Below, piece by piece: positions 19,352 to 28,589 of a stretch of DNA of 64,000 nt (its first letter is position 1; each line of letters starts with the position of its first letter). The DNA lies in the NCBI GenBank assembly GCA_030431255.1, contig JAUIJL010000002.1, forward strand, positions 310,001-374,000, given 5' to 3'. The notes under the pieces were generated by a model, which worked only from the letters and a program-made list of their open reading frames with translations, did no database searches and was not told the origin of the DNA. Made by a program: the position numbers and the translations under genes. The DNA is from Thermoanaerobaculia bacterium. Lineage in GTDB: Bacteria; Acidobacteriota; Thermoanaerobaculia; Multivoradales; J023.

Positions 19352-19623
19352 GGGCCGCCCTCATGGCTACTGAATCGGGATGGACCATTGAAGATCCCGG
19401 CAAAACAGCGCCAGGACTTCTATTCGTTACCAAGGCTGGGTGTCAACTAGGCATCACGGAGAGTCTAGAAGACTGCCGTATTTTCCACATTTCGGCGATT
19501 GGCTCATTGCTAATCCGGTGGTTTGGCTAAGGAGTCATCAGGGAATGCAAATAGCCATTTGAATGTTAGGATACAGCTCCGCTGGATGGACACCCCACCT
19601 AGCGAACCCTATAAGTGAAGGCC
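19352..19623. other. Intergenic region upstream of the Iet-like pair
   Basis: No gene is supported here. Base composition changes from GC-rich to clearly AT-richer within this stretch, which marks the left side of an acquired segment. It must contain the promoter of the ATPase-protease pair, but no convincing -35/-10 pair stands out. Confidence 0.35.
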
Positions 19624-20625
19624 ATGGCACGCTCCGACCTCCTAATCCAGCTAGCCCGCGCGGGTTCCAAGTCTGACCAACCCCTATTTCGAAGGACGCT
19701 GGAGACTATCATTGCCGAGGAACGAGCAAAGCAGCATCACGTTCTCGCAGAGCGGCTTGAGGGTGTACTTCGCAATGGCAATGCACTTACCTCCCACCAT
19801 GGAAGAAGCCCAAATAATGGTCATAGCCGGAGTAATGCTCCAGAGGTAGTGCGCGAAGTCGCACCGGAATTCAGACTCGACGATCTAATTCTGCCAAGTA
19901 CTGTAAAAAGCGCCTGTACAGAAATTATCGAAGAGCATTACCGACGAGATCTTCTGCGGTCCTATGGGTTGGAACCCCGTCACCGAATCCTATTAGTCGG
20001 GCCTCCAGGCAACGGAAAAACTTCATTGGCTCACGCCATAGCTGAAGCTCTGATGCTTCCGCTCTTTGTAGTGAGGTATGAAGGAGTCATCGGTAGTTTT
20101 TTAGGAGAAACCGCTGGGCGTCTTGCAGATCTATTTGACTTTGCCCGAACTAGGCCCTGCGTTCTCTTTTTCGATGAATTCGACACTTTGGGAAAAGAGC
20201 GTGGAGACAACCACGAAACGGGAGAAATCAAACGCGTAGTGAGTTCGTTGCTCCTGCAAATTGACTCCCTTCCGAGTCATGTCATGGTCATCACCGCCAC
20301 AAACCATGACGAGCTTCTTGATAGGGCTGTTTGGCGACGTTTTCAGCTGCGACTTGAAATTCCAACACCCGGCCGTATGTTACTTGAGCAATGGTTCACT
20401 CGTTTCTGCGAATCCGCGCCAGCCCCTCTTGGATACCAACCCCGTACTCTCGCTGAAAAGGTTTCAGGTATCAGTTTTGCGGAGGTAGAAGAATTTGGAC
20501 GTGACATTTATCGGCGCTGGATCTTGGGGCAGCCTGACTCAAACATGAAGACCATCGTCAAGAGTCGCCTATCTCAATTGCAGGCAAGAGTTGGCCCGAA
20601 AGGGTCTCACCCTAGCTCTGACTGA
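19624..20625 (+). CDS. ietA: AAA+ ATPase of an Iet-type defence pair
   Basis: This 333-residue protein has one AAA+ module: Walker A GPPGNGKTS with Lys132, Walker B VLFFDEFDTL with Asp184-Glu185, and a sensor/arginine region (ATNHDELLDRAVWRRF). A helical N-terminal part (about 100 residues) precedes it. Together with the adjacent subtilase it matches the two-gene Iet system (IetA/IetS), reported as an anti-phage system and earlier as a plasmid maintenance/exclusion module. The ATPase is expected to control the protease. The ATG has only a very close GAAGG; a GTG three codons upstream is an alternative. Its AT-richer composition suggests recent transfer. Confidence 0.8.
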   Translation: MARSDLLIQLARAGSKSDQPLFRRTLETIIAEERAKQHHVLAERLEGVLRNGNALTSHHGRSPNNGHSRSNAPEVVREVAPEFRLDDLILPSTVKSACTEIIEEHYRRDLLRSYGLEPRHRILLVGPPGNGKTSLAHAIAEALMLPLFVVRYEGVIGSFLGETAGRLADLFDFARTRPCVLFFDEFDTLGKERGDNHETGEIKRVVSSLLLQIDSLPSHVMVITATNHDELLDRAVWRRFQLRLEIPTPGRMLLEQWFTRFCESAPAPLGYQPRTLAEKVSGISFAEVEEFGRDIYRRWILGQPDSNMKTIVKSRLSQLQARVGPKGSHPSSD

Positions 20626-20661
20626 TAAAGGTTTACATTGCGTTAGTTTGTGGGAGGATTG

Positions 20662-23325
20662 ATGGCTGAATATCCCCTTTTGGTCTTTCCGAAACCAGAA
20701 AAAGTTTTTAGACACCGGAAAAAATCGGTACCGATTCCCAGCCCCCGTCAGCCCCAAGTAGCTGCACAAAGCCAACGGCTTGGCCCGAAATTCGAGATTC
20801 TACAGACGGCTTTTGATTCACAGCATTTTTCAGTTCAAGAATCACCCGATGGCATTGAGCCAGAGAAGGCTCTCGTTCTTGAGCTTGCAGGTTCGGTTCA
20901 AGATTTTCAAAATGCGGTTGAAAAAGTCCCAGGTCTAGAATGGTTGGTTGACTGGTCCCGCGACGACTTAGAGCCCGATGACAATTTCTTTTTCGAGTCT
21001 GATGACGGCGAGCCCAAAGACAAGCCAATCAGGGCTCGGCTCTATGTAACGATGGCCAATCGACGGGGCGCCGAAGAGTTGGTTTCCCTCTGGCGAATCT
21101 TTGTAGATCCTTCCGGAACAACCGATTTTAGGAAGGGGCTGAAAAAGTTCCGCAAACTTTTCAACCAACTCTATGACTTACGGTTCTGGGACGTACAAGA
21201 TAGGCTCGAAGAAACGGGGCTCAGGGAGATTTGGGAAGAACGATTGGCGGCCGGTGATGAGGTCATCAGACCAGAAATCGAGCTGTGGCACCGCAAAAGT
21301 ACCGAAAAGCGCGATCAGGCCGAACACCGAGTGATCGCTTTGATTCGTGCTGCCAATGGACATGTGATTTCTCGATGTTCGATCCCGGAGATCGACTACC
21401 ACGCAATTTTGGCGGAACTGCCTATTAGCTCTTTTGAGTCGATATTCACAGCCAAGGACGCTGATCTGATCCGTTGTGACGACATCATGTTTGTTAGGCC
21501 CCGAGGCCAGATTGCAACTACACCATTTGAGAATAGCAGCGAGCCGCTGGAGGAAATAGCCACAGCGCCTTTAGACCTAGAAGGAGAAAACCTGGAACCT
21601 AGGGTTGCGTTGCTTGACGGGCTACCCGTTGAAAACCACTCTCGGCTGCAAGGTCGCCTAATAGTCGACGATCCAGAAGCATGGGCGATGGACAGCGCGG
21701 TACATGACAGAAAGCATGGAACCGCTATGGCTTCACTAGTCGTATGTGGAGACTTAAGCGAAAACGAGCCTTCGTTACAGCGTCCAATTTATGTGCGCCC
21801 GGTCATGAAACCTCAAGATACTTTTGGCGGTTCGATAGAGGAAATTCCGAACGATCTACTGACACTTGATCGGATCCACCGGGCTGTCCGAAGAATCTTC
21901 GATGGCGATGGAGACGAAGAGGCTGCCGCTCCTACTGTTGTACTCATCAACCTTTCACTAGGAGATTCCACTCGCCCCTTTTTGAGAACAATGAGTCCTT
22001 GGGCTCGTTTGATCGACTACCTATCCTTTCGATACCGGGCGCTGTTCCTGGTCAGCTCAGGCAATTATCCCTCCCTAGAGTTGCCTCCGGGGCCTAATCC
22101 GGAAAACTTAACAGGGAGTCTTCGTGAAGAACGGATTCTTCAAGCCATCAAAGCTCAGTCTCGCCATAGGCGCCTTCTCTCACCTGCGGAATCCATCAAC
22201 AGTTTGACTATCGGTGCCCTTCATGTGGACGCTTCATCTCCCGGGCTGTCGAGAGGCTATGCCTTTGATCCGATGCCTTCGGGGGAGCTGCTGCCCGCGT
22301 ACTTCAATGCTGTTGGCTCGGGTTTCAGGCGATCAGTGAAGCCGGAGCTGATGATTCCAGGCGGCCGACAACTAATTCGAAACAATTTCGGAAGCGGCAC
22401 ATCGAGTGTCGCTGCAGTCTCATCTCTTGCTCGGCCCGGCCAACAGGTCGCCTATCCGCCAACCGGACCTCAAACCGGCCTCAACAACACTGCCTTTATC
22501 TGCGGGACAAGTAATTCCACAGCTTTGGCAAGCCGCGCTGGCGCTCTTGTCCTCGAAGAGTTAGAGCTGTCGGAATCCCTAGGCTCCTTGCAACAAGGAG
22601 ATCTTGCAACTGTCACAAAAGCTCTCCTGGTCCATGGTTGCTCTAGTGCGGGAGTCGCCTCTATCCTGCAAGATCGGATGAAGTTGGAAAAGGAACAGAG
22701 CCGAAAAAGAGCAACCGCTCGTTTCTTAGGGTATGGAACGACCGACCTTTCTCGGGTTTTGCGATGTTCTGGGGAGAGGGCTACACTTCTCGGAGTCGGA
22801 GAATTTCCCAATGAGAAAGAAGAAGCTCACCGCTATAGGGTTCCATTGCCGCCTTCTCTAGCCGCCAGACGAGAATGGAAACGTCTGACGATAACCCTGG
22901 CATGGTTGACGTCAATCAACTCAAGCCACCAACAGTATCGCCGTGCTGCCCTCTGGTTTGAGCCATTTGGAGACCAAGAATTCGAGACTCGAAAAAACAA
23001 AAACGGGCGTGAGTACCGCGCCCTCAAATCACCGATCCAGGAATTCAATGCTAGCCATCGATTGGACTTGAAAAGGAAGCAAGCAGATCATCAGCAAGTT
23101 CGAAACGGTACTGTCCAACATGAGATTTTCGAGGGTGACACGGCGGTTTCTTTCCTTGATGGAGATGAGGTCCACATCCAGGTCAACTGCAGAGCCTATG
23201 CAGGGACCAAACTTCCAGAACCTATACCCTATGCTCTTGCTGTAACCCTCGAGGTCGCTGCAGGAATAGGCATTCCCGTCTATCAGGAAATCCGAGATCG
23301 TATCCGAATTCCGGTGGCCCCCTGA
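20662..23325 (+). CDS. ietS: Subtilisin-like (S8) serine protease of an Iet-type defence pair
   Basis: The 887-residue protein has an S8 peptidase core with a complete catalytic set: Asp319 (VALLDGLPVENHS), His352 (RKHGTAMAS), Asn468 of the oxyanion hole (VSSGNYPS) and Ser617 (CGTSNSTALAS). No signal peptide is present, so it acts in the cytoplasm. About 300 N-terminal and 250 C-terminal residues flank the core. The ATG is preceded by GGGAGG; a GTG four codons upstream is less likely. It follows the ATPase by 36 bases in the same orientation. The likely mode is protease activation on infection, but its target is unknown. Confidence 0.82.
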   Translation: MAEYPLLVFPKPEKVFRHRKKSVPIPSPRQPQVAAQSQRLGPKFEILQTAFDSQHFSVQESPDGIEPEKALVLELAGSVQDFQNAVEKVPGLEWLVDWSRDDLEPDDNFFFESDDGEPKDKPIRARLYVTMANRRGAEELVSLWRIFVDPSGTTDFRKGLKKFRKLFNQLYDLRFWDVQDRLEETGLREIWEERLAAGDEVIRPEIELWHRKSTEKRDQAEHRVIALIRAANGHVISRCSIPEIDYHAILAELPISSFESIFTAKDADLIRCDDIMFVRPRGQIATTPFENSSEPLEEIATAPLDLEGENLEPRVALLDGLPVENHSRLQGRLIVDDPEAWAMDSAVHDRKHGTAMASLVVCGDLSENEPSLQRPIYVRPVMKPQDTFGGSIEEIPNDLLTLDRIHRAVRRIFDGDGDEEAAAPTVVLINLSLGDSTRPFLRTMSPWARLIDYLSFRYRALFLVSSGNYPSLELPPGPNPENLTGSLREERILQAIKAQSRHRRLLSPAESINSLTIGALHVDASSPGLSRGYAFDPMPSGELLPAYFNAVGSGFRRSVKPELMIPGGRQLIRNNFGSGTSSVAAVSSLARPGQQVAYPPTGPQTGLNNTAFICGTSNSTALASRAGALVLEELELSESLGSLQQGDLATVTKALLVHGCSSAGVASILQDRMKLEKEQSRKRATARFLGYGTTDLSRVLRCSGERATLLGVGEFPNEKEEAHRYRVPLPPSLAARREWKRLTITLAWLTSINSSHQQYRRAALWFEPFGDQEFETRKNKNGREYRALKSPIQEFNASHRLDLKRKQADHQQVRNGTVQHEIFEGDTAVSFLDGDEVHIQVNCRAYAGTKLPEPIPYALAVTLEVAAGIGIPVYQEIRDRIRIPVAP

Positions 23326-23533
23326 AGGAGTAGGGTTGCGGGCAAGGCTCAGTGTGGGGTAGATCCGCCAATCCCATTGGCCACTGGCAGAGCCTGATTG
23401 CCATGCAGCTGTTTCAGCCAATCCCACCAAGTTACACGCCGAATTGACCCTATTGTGACCCAAGGGGCTATCTCGGGCCTCGTCAGGCGCCGACGTGAAT
23501 CCGCATAAGCTGTTTGTCTTGAATGAGATGTGA

Positions 23534-23584
23534 TGGAGCCAATGGGCGGATTTGAACCGCCGACCTACTGATTACGAATCAGCC
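23534..23584 (-). other. 3' half of a tRNA-Thr(CGU): probable att site scar
   Basis: On the minus strand the anticodon arm (GCTGA-TTCGTAA-TCAGT, anticodon CGU), variable loop, T arm (GGCGG-TTCAAAT-CCGCC) and acceptor 3' strand with CCA are present. The D arm and 5' acceptor strand (expected GCCAATG) are absent. A displaced tRNA 3' end is the usual mark of integration by a tyrosine recombinase. Its orientation puts host DNA on the left and the inserted element on the right. The surrounding 23326-23719 holds no gene. Confidence 0.75.
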
Positions 23585-23719
23585 AGACCACAAGATGCAC
23601 ATAGATAGTAACTCACTTATTTTCAATGACTAAAACAAACACCAGCAACTCCACAACACAAAGTCGGTAAACTTATGGTAAACGAATCCGAGCTGAATGA
23701 GCCCGGCCTGCTCTGGGGT

Positions 23720-24025
23720 TCACACGCCTTCGCGTTTGAGCTCGGCGTTTGGGCACACAAGACCCCGCCTTTTGGCTTCTCGCAGAAGGTCGGCCTCTTC
23801 GGTTTTGTTGACGTGGCTCTGGTACCACTCGTGACGCTCATCTTGTGACATCGGCGCGTCGCCGGGCAGCTCGCGGCATGTCCACATCGCGTCCTGCTTG
23901 GCGTTTTCCGTCACGAAATCGCAGAGATCCCCGAACTCGTCGGCCCTCATGTCCGCCCGCAGCGTCTCTACCACCCGCGTCGGGCTTATCAAACAGCACG
24001 GCTTGCTTCTTAGGATTTCGACCAC
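23720..24025 (-). CDS. Small phage protein of unknown function
   Basis: From the GTG the product is 101 residues, alpha-helical and charged (RADMRADEFGDLCDFVTENA). The frame stays open for about 30 codons upstream and overlaps the end of the preceding small gene, but it holds no ATG there. The true start could be an unusual codon or a frameshift from that gene. No family is recognised. It sits nearest the att scar at the left end of the prophage. Confidence 0.5.
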   Translation of the reverse strand: MVEILRSKPCCLISPTRVVETLRADMRADEFGDLCDFVTENAKQDAMWTCRELPGDAPMSQDERHEWYQSHVNKTEEADLLREAKRRGLVCPNAELKREGV

Positions 24026-24065
24026 AAAAGGTATGAGTCTCTCGTGGTCGACGGAGATACCTTCA

Positions 24066-24308
24066 TCATATTCGAGGTTCTCCAGGTTCCACTTGCATCA
24101 TGTCATTCGCTGCTGCTCGCAGCTCATTAACCTCGGCGTATTCACCTTCACGCCAAGCTTTGATGAGCTGGCGCAGCGCCGGAGGCGCTGGAGTGAAGAC
24201 CTCCTCGAGCCAATCTAGGGTGGCTTCGGGCGCCACCTGCATGAGTACCTGGTAACGCTCTCTTCGTACTGTCTCTGCTTCCGGACGCTGGTAAGTTGCG
24301 GCTTGCAT
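24066..24308 (-). CDS. Small phage protein of unknown function
   Basis: The 80-residue product is helical and acidic, with a repeated-alanine/glutamate pattern. Its ATG has AGGAG 6 bases upstream. No family is recognised. It lies in a small leftward cluster between the att scar and the operator region. Its 3' end overlaps an open frame leading into the next small gene. Confidence 0.62.
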   Translation of the reverse strand: MQAATYQRPEAETVRRERYQVLMQVAPEATLDWLEEVFTPAPPALRQLIKAWREGEYAEVNELRAAANDMMQVEPGEPRI

Positions 24309-24418
24309 AGCGTTCTCCTGTCTAGCGCCGCCAGGCGCGTTGTTTTTCTACTAGTTGCCGAATCTCGGCAAGTCTCTTGGGCCTAGATGCATTTTTCTTG
24401 GCCCGGTTCATTTTTTGT

Positions 24419-24670
24419 TTATTCCTCGTCGTCCTCGTCGACGACCAGATAGGCCGTCAGTTCGCCGTCGTCGATGCCCTGCTCGGCACACTCATTCTGC
24501 GCATCAGCGAGCGCGTCGGCGGCGTCGGCTCCGTACCCCATCCACATGCAGGCCTGGCCGTCGGCGCTGGTCCACTGCACGGCCCATTGACCGGGCTCGG
24601 CGTAGTGGTCGCCGCTGGAGTCGATCGTCTCGGTGCTGATTTCGGTGCTGATGTTGGTCATGTTGGTCAT
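24419..24670 (-). CDS. Small acidic phage protein
   Basis: The 83-residue product is strongly acidic, ends in DEDDEE, and contains a WTSADGQACMWMGYG segment that looks like a small beta fold. AAGGAAC precedes the ATG. Acidic small proteins in phage early regions are often DNA mimics or inhibitors, but nothing here proves this. It is transcribed away from the palindromic operator and the HTH gene. Confidence 0.6.
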   Translation of the reverse strand: MTNMTNISTEISTETIDSSGDHYAEPGQWAVQWTSADGQACMWMGYGADAADALADAQNECAEQGIDDGELTAYLVVDEDDEE

Positions 24671-24711
24671 TTTCTTGTTCCTTGTTTTGGTTAAGCTCTC
24701 TCGCCCTTCGA

Positions 24712-24730
24712 TGGATATAAATTATATCCA
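24712..24730. promoter_or_regulatory. Palindromic operator between divergent genes
   Basis: TGGATATAA-A-TTATATCCA is a perfect 19-bp palindrome in the gap between the leftward small gene and the rightward HTH gene. Half-sites recur downstream (GGATAT near 24767, TATATCCA near 24801). The layout fits a phage repressor controlling two promoters. The AT-rich surroundings support a promoter region. Confidence 0.6.
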
Positions 24731-24825
24731 TCTTAGATATGTGTCAACCCCTGATGCCGATTTTTTTGGATATTTTTCGACTCCGCAGGTGGACATGTTC
24801 TATATCCACGACTATAGTTACTTGC

Positions 24826-25380
24826 ATGTTGAATGCGGATACAGGCCTCACAAGGCAAGGGAGGGAGCAGCCAGCGTCATGGCAGGTCGAGGCGCTACTG
24901 TCTCTCAACGGATGCGACAGGAAATGGCTGGCTGCCGAACTGGAGGTCACGCTATTGACCGTCAATCGCTGGTTTTCTGGCGACCGCGGATGCGGACCTC
25001 AGCAGAGGCGCAGGATTTACGACCTCATGAGAATCCCTATGAAGGTCGCGTGGTTCCCTGAGCGCCGGGTGATCGCAAACGGCTCGGATCAGGGACGCTT
25101 CGAGGGGAAGACGGCGCGCGAGTCGCTGGAGTCTTGGGTCAAGGACTCCGGCTATCGGTCTCTTCATGAGATGGAGCTGGCGACCCAGCCAGGTCCTGGC
25201 GAGTGGGTGAAGGTGCTGAGCCCAGAGGGCGACGAGAGGGCGGATCTTGAGATTGATTCCTTTGAGGAGCTGATCGCCGCCGTTAAAGCGCTACCTGACG
25301 ACAACAAAGCGGATTTCTTGCGGACTGCCGGCATGGAGCTCAGGGACGTCTTCGACGACGATCGGGGTGCTCGCGAATGA
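24826..25380 (+). CDS. HTH regulator (repressor-like) of the prophage
   Basis: The product (184 residues from the chosen ATG) has an XRE-like helix-turn-helix near its N-terminus (KWLAAELEVTLLTVNRWFSG). A helical acidic C-terminal part (SFEELIAAVKALPDDNKADF) may mediate dimerisation. It follows the palindromic operator region, which suggests autoregulation. The frame is open further upstream to an ATG at 24739, but the ribosome site is poor for both, so the start is uncertain. The stop overlaps the start of the helicase gene (ATGA), so both are translated as one unit. Confidence 0.6.
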   Translation: MLNADTGLTRQGREQPASWQVEALLSLNGCDRKWLAAELEVTLLTVNRWFSGDRGCGPQQRRRIYDLMRIPMKVAWFPERRVIANGSDQGRFEGKTARESLESWVKDSGYRSLHEMELATQPGPGEWVKVLSPEGDERADLEIDSFEELIAAVKALPDDNKADFLRTAGMELRDVFDDDRGARE

Positions 25381-27743
25381 AGCCTCGCCCCCATCAAGCA
25401 GCGGCCGTCCATTCAATAGTCGGTGCCTTTCAGGCCGGTGCGCGGCGCGGTCAATACATCTCGGCGTGCGGGACCGGCAAGACCGCTACTAGCTTTTGGG
25501 TGGCAGAGCAGCTTTCCTCACACCGGACGCTCTTTTGCGCCCCGTCCATTGCGCTGGTAGACCAAGCTCTGGAGGAATGGTCGAAGCTGGGTGTCTTTGG
25601 AGCGCTGATCGTTTGCTCGGATACAACAGTGGGCGATCGAGAGCACCCGATCTTCACCGATCCGGAAGACGTGGAGCGCGAGCTCGTGCGCCTATTCGAA
25701 TGTGACGGGCTGGCTGTGGTTTTCTCTACATACGCTTCCGCGCATCTGGTGCAAGGCTGGGAGTTTGATCTACTGATCGCGGACGAAGCGCACTACATCG
25801 CAGGGCCGGACGCGAAGCTGGCGCAAGTGGTGATGAGCGACGAGCGGGTGCCGATTCAGCGCCGCCTGTTCCAAACCGCGACTCAGCGCCTGGCCGCTGA
25901 AGACGGCGCTTGGTCTATGGACGACTCGGAGCTTTTCGGGGAAGTCTTCCATGAGCTTTCTTTGCCCGAGGCCATTCGCGCAGGTCTACTCGCCGACTAT
26001 CAACTGAAGATCATTGGTATTCGGCGATCCCAAACATCTCTGCTTGAAAGCTCCGACCTGGAAGCTCAGGCAGCAGTAGTGGTAAAAGCTATCGGGAACG
26101 GTGATGTGCGACACCTGATCTGCTTTCACAGGACCACTGAGAGCGGCCGGGCTTTCGTAGACCTACTGATTGCGCAAGGTCTACATGCTCAAACTGTATT
26201 CGGCGATCTCCCCATCCGAGACCGTAGGAAAGTGGTCGCCCGAGGCGTGAAGCGCGATTCGGCGGTTTTCTCCACCTCCAAGGCATTGGCTGAGGGTGTG
26301 GATATCCCGGCAGTAGACTCGGTGATGCTGGTGGATCCTCGGTCGAGCCCCCTTGAGCTGGTCCAGATCCTGGGTCGGGCGCTTCGCCGCCACAAAGACA
26401 AGCCCCAGAAGATCGCTACCGTAGTCCTCGCCTTGGTAGTGCCGGAAGGCTTGGATCCGGAAAGAATTGTAGAGGCCTCCAGCTGGCAGAAGGTCTGGCA
26501 GGTGTTCCAGGTCCTGAAGTCAATCGATCGCAGACTGTACTACGAGATGAATCACGCCGCCTGGCAGGACCCGGAAAGATCGATGGCGCTGTTGCCGGAA
26601 ACGCAGGCCAAAGTGTCTATCGAGGGCATCCAAGTGCCCAGCGAGCTGCTGGCCCGGCTTCGGGAAGCAGTGTTTCTTCGAGCGGTCAAGAGAACCTCGG
26701 ACCCCTTCCTGGATGGCTGCAACGCTTACCGATCGTACGTATACCGCGAGGATACGACCAGCGTGCCGAAAGACCATCGCGAAGGGAGGATTTTGCTCGG
26801 TGCCTGGATCGCTCGGCAGCGACAGCTCTACCACTCCGGCGATCTCTCTCGGTATGCAATCCGAGCGCTCGAAGGCCTACCCATGTGGACGTGGGATCAT
26901 GCAGAAACTGCATGGAACGAGGCGTTTTCCGTGCTCGTGAGTTGGGCTGAGGAGAAAGGCCATTCGAGGGTCCCAGGCAGAAAGGTGTATTCCGATTTCG
27001 AGCTCGGGAATTGGGTCGCTCGACAGCGCGTAGCACGCAAGGAAGGACTGCTCTCAGAGGAGCAAATAGCGCTTCTGGAGAGCCGGCCCGGCTGGCACTG
27101 GAACCCACGACGGCAATCCGCTCGAGCGCGTCTAGAAGCCGCGCGGGTTTTTGGTGCGAGAGAAGGTCATATGAAGGTGCCCGTCGGACACAAGGAGCGA
27201 GTGGGCGACCTAGACGTATCGCTAGGTTCATGGGTCCGGAAGATGCGCACTAGAGACCCAGCTGGAATCAAGCCGAACCTTCGCGAAGATCTGGAGGCGC
27301 TACCGGGGTGGAAGTGGAGCGACCGAAAGGCGCCGCGGCTGTTTTCCGATGAGGAAAAGCTCCAGGCGCTTCGTGAGTGGTGTGACGAAAGAGGTCACTC
27401 CAAGCCACCGAGACTGGAGGAGCACAAGGGGATCCCTATCGGAGAATGGGCCAGCAGAATGCGGGTGGCATATGCGGAGGATCCGGCTGCCATCGATCCG
27501 GAGATGCGGAAGGCCCTTGACGCCATCCCGGAATGGAGCTGGAAGAGCATCCGGGAGCAAAACGACGATGAGTGGCTGGGCGCGCTTCATGCTTTCTACA
27601 ACCGAGAGGAGCACCTTAGCGTGCCGACCAGGCACGTGGAAGGCGAAAGGAAACTCGGCGAGTGGTTCAAGGGCATTCGTACGCGACAAGTCGCGCGCAT
27701 TTTGGAGCGGATCGGAAAAGAGTTTCCGGGCGCCGAGCTTTAG
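25377..27743 (+). CDS. Superfamily 2 DEAD/DEAH-box helicase with helicase-associated repeats
   Basis: The 788-residue product has an SF2 helicase core. Walker A is ACGTGKT with Lys35, the DEAH box is at residues 136-139, and the second RecA domain includes STKALAEGVDIPAVDSVMLVDP and ILGRALRR. The C-terminal half (about residues 430-780) has around five helicase-associated (HA) repeats with recurring LG-x-W-x-x-x-R and PGW-x-W patterns. It is coupled to the HTH gene at the lysogeny end of the prophage and transcribed away from the structural operon. That is the usual place for genes benefiting the lysogen, including defence genes. Its actual role is unknown. Confidence 0.82.
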   Translation: MKPRPHQAAAVHSIVGAFQAGARRGQYISACGTGKTATSFWVAEQLSSHRTLFCAPSIALVDQALEEWSKLGVFGALIVCSDTTVGDREHPIFTDPEDVERELVRLFECDGLAVVFSTYASAHLVQGWEFDLLIADEAHYIAGPDAKLAQVVMSDERVPIQRRLFQTATQRLAAEDGAWSMDDSELFGEVFHELSLPEAIRAGLLADYQLKIIGIRRSQTSLLESSDLEAQAAVVVKAIGNGDVRHLICFHRTTESGRAFVDLLIAQGLHAQTVFGDLPIRDRRKVVARGVKRDSAVFSTSKALAEGVDIPAVDSVMLVDPRSSPLELVQILGRALRRHKDKPQKIATVVLALVVPEGLDPERIVEASSWQKVWQVFQVLKSIDRRLYYEMNHAAWQDPERSMALLPETQAKVSIEGIQVPSELLARLREAVFLRAVKRTSDPFLDGCNAYRSYVYREDTTSVPKDHREGRILLGAWIARQRQLYHSGDLSRYAIRALEGLPMWTWDHAETAWNEAFSVLVSWAEEKGHSRVPGRKVYSDFELGNWVARQRVARKEGLLSEEQIALLESRPGWHWNPRRQSARARLEAARVFGAREGHMKVPVGHKERVGDLDVSLGSWVRKMRTRDPAGIKPNLREDLEALPGWKWSDRKAPRLFSDEEKLQALREWCDERGHSKPPRLEEHKGIPIGEWASRMRVAYAEDPAAIDPEMRKALDAIPEWSWKSIREQNDDEWLGALHAFYNREEHLSVPTRHVEGERKLGEWFKGIRTRQVARILERIGKEFPGAEL

Positions 27744-27776
27744 AATTGTCGAGAGCACACTTGCCCCGGCCGCCAC

Positions 27777-28589
27777 TCAGGGCAGGTAGAGTGAATGCGG
27801 TTCCTGCCCTGGATACCTCTCCGGCCCACGCAAAAAATTCCGCCCAGGGATCCACCTCCTTGGTGGCCACCATCCGAGATAGTCCGGATGAGTGATCGGG
27901 GCGGTTGGATTCGGTTCCAGGTCTGAAGAAAGCCGAATCGCCAATCCGTGGCGCTCAAGGGCCTCGGCGGCAAGGATCAGGGCACAATCAGCAAGGCCAC
28001 TAGATACTTGTCTCTTCGTTCCACCGATATCCGCATGGGCCCCGCGGCAGTAGATCCGTTCTACTACTCGAGGAGGGCCAACGAGTGGCATGTGTGCGAA
28101 ACTCAGTCTTTGCTCGTCGAGCGCAATGAGATCGACCCCAGGCATCCATTCCGGTAAAGCGATCACCGGATCGGGAATATACGAGATCCTTTCCGAACTG
28201 ACCCCGTCGAGGGCGATCAAGACGCCACCCTCCGGATCGCGGATCTCATGGGGTCGAAAGTCGGCGAGCATTCGGAGCAGAACTCTCACGCCGCGGCTAT
28301 GCCCGATGCAGGTGAGCGCATCCCCTGAGCTCCAATCCGCGGCCACCATGGCCACGAGGGTTGAGGCGTAGCTTTCAATCGAAAGGGCGGCCGCGCCGTC
28401 GCGCAGGCGATCGAATCTGCTGTCGTTTCGCCGAGCTCCGAGCCCTGCGAAGGCCTTGGTCTGCTGCTCTCTGCCGTGTCGGTCGCGTTGGCCGTCGAGC
28501 GCCGCCTCGAGCATATCCAAATTGCACCCGTCGCCCGGCTTGCCCCAGGTCCCGTGCACGATCAGGATGTGGTGCCTAGGAGATCTCAT
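27777..28589 (-). CDS. Alpha/beta hydrolase related to DUF2235/Tle1-like lipases
   Basis: The 270-residue product begins with the strand HHILIVHGTWGKPG. It carries the nucleophile elbow IGHSRGVRVLL (Ser in G-x-S-x-G), and the likely catalytic His lies in CRGAHADIGGTKR, followed by GLADCALILAAEAL. The GxHxDIGG context is typical of DUF2235 and T6SS Tle1-type phospholipases. It is the last gene of the leftward tail operon and its ATG overlaps the stop of the coiled-coil membrane gene (ATGA). A role in envelope penetration or lysis is possible, but this is inference. Confidence 0.72.
   Translation of the reverse strand: MRSPRHHILIVHGTWGKPGDGCNLDMLEAALDGQRDRHGREQQTKAFAGLGARRNDSRFDRLRDGAAALSIESYASTLVAMVAADWSSGDALTCIGHSRGVRVLLRMLADFRPHEIRDPEGGVLIALDGVSSERISYIPDPVIALPEWMPGVDLIALDEQRLSFAHMPLVGPPRVVERIYCRGAHADIGGTKRQVSSGLADCALILAAEALERHGLAIRLSSDLEPNPTAPITHPDYLGWWPPRRWIPGRNFLRGPERYPGQEPHSLYLP

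Noticed and set aside
18721-19530. Plus-strand 269-codon frame over the radC remnant
   Set aside because: It has no ribosome site or family signal, and the minus strand carries the recognisable RadC pieces.
23534-23650. A complete tRNA-Thr gene
   Set aside because: The D arm and the 5' acceptor strand (expected GCCAATG) are not found upstream of the anticodon arm; only the 3' half is present.
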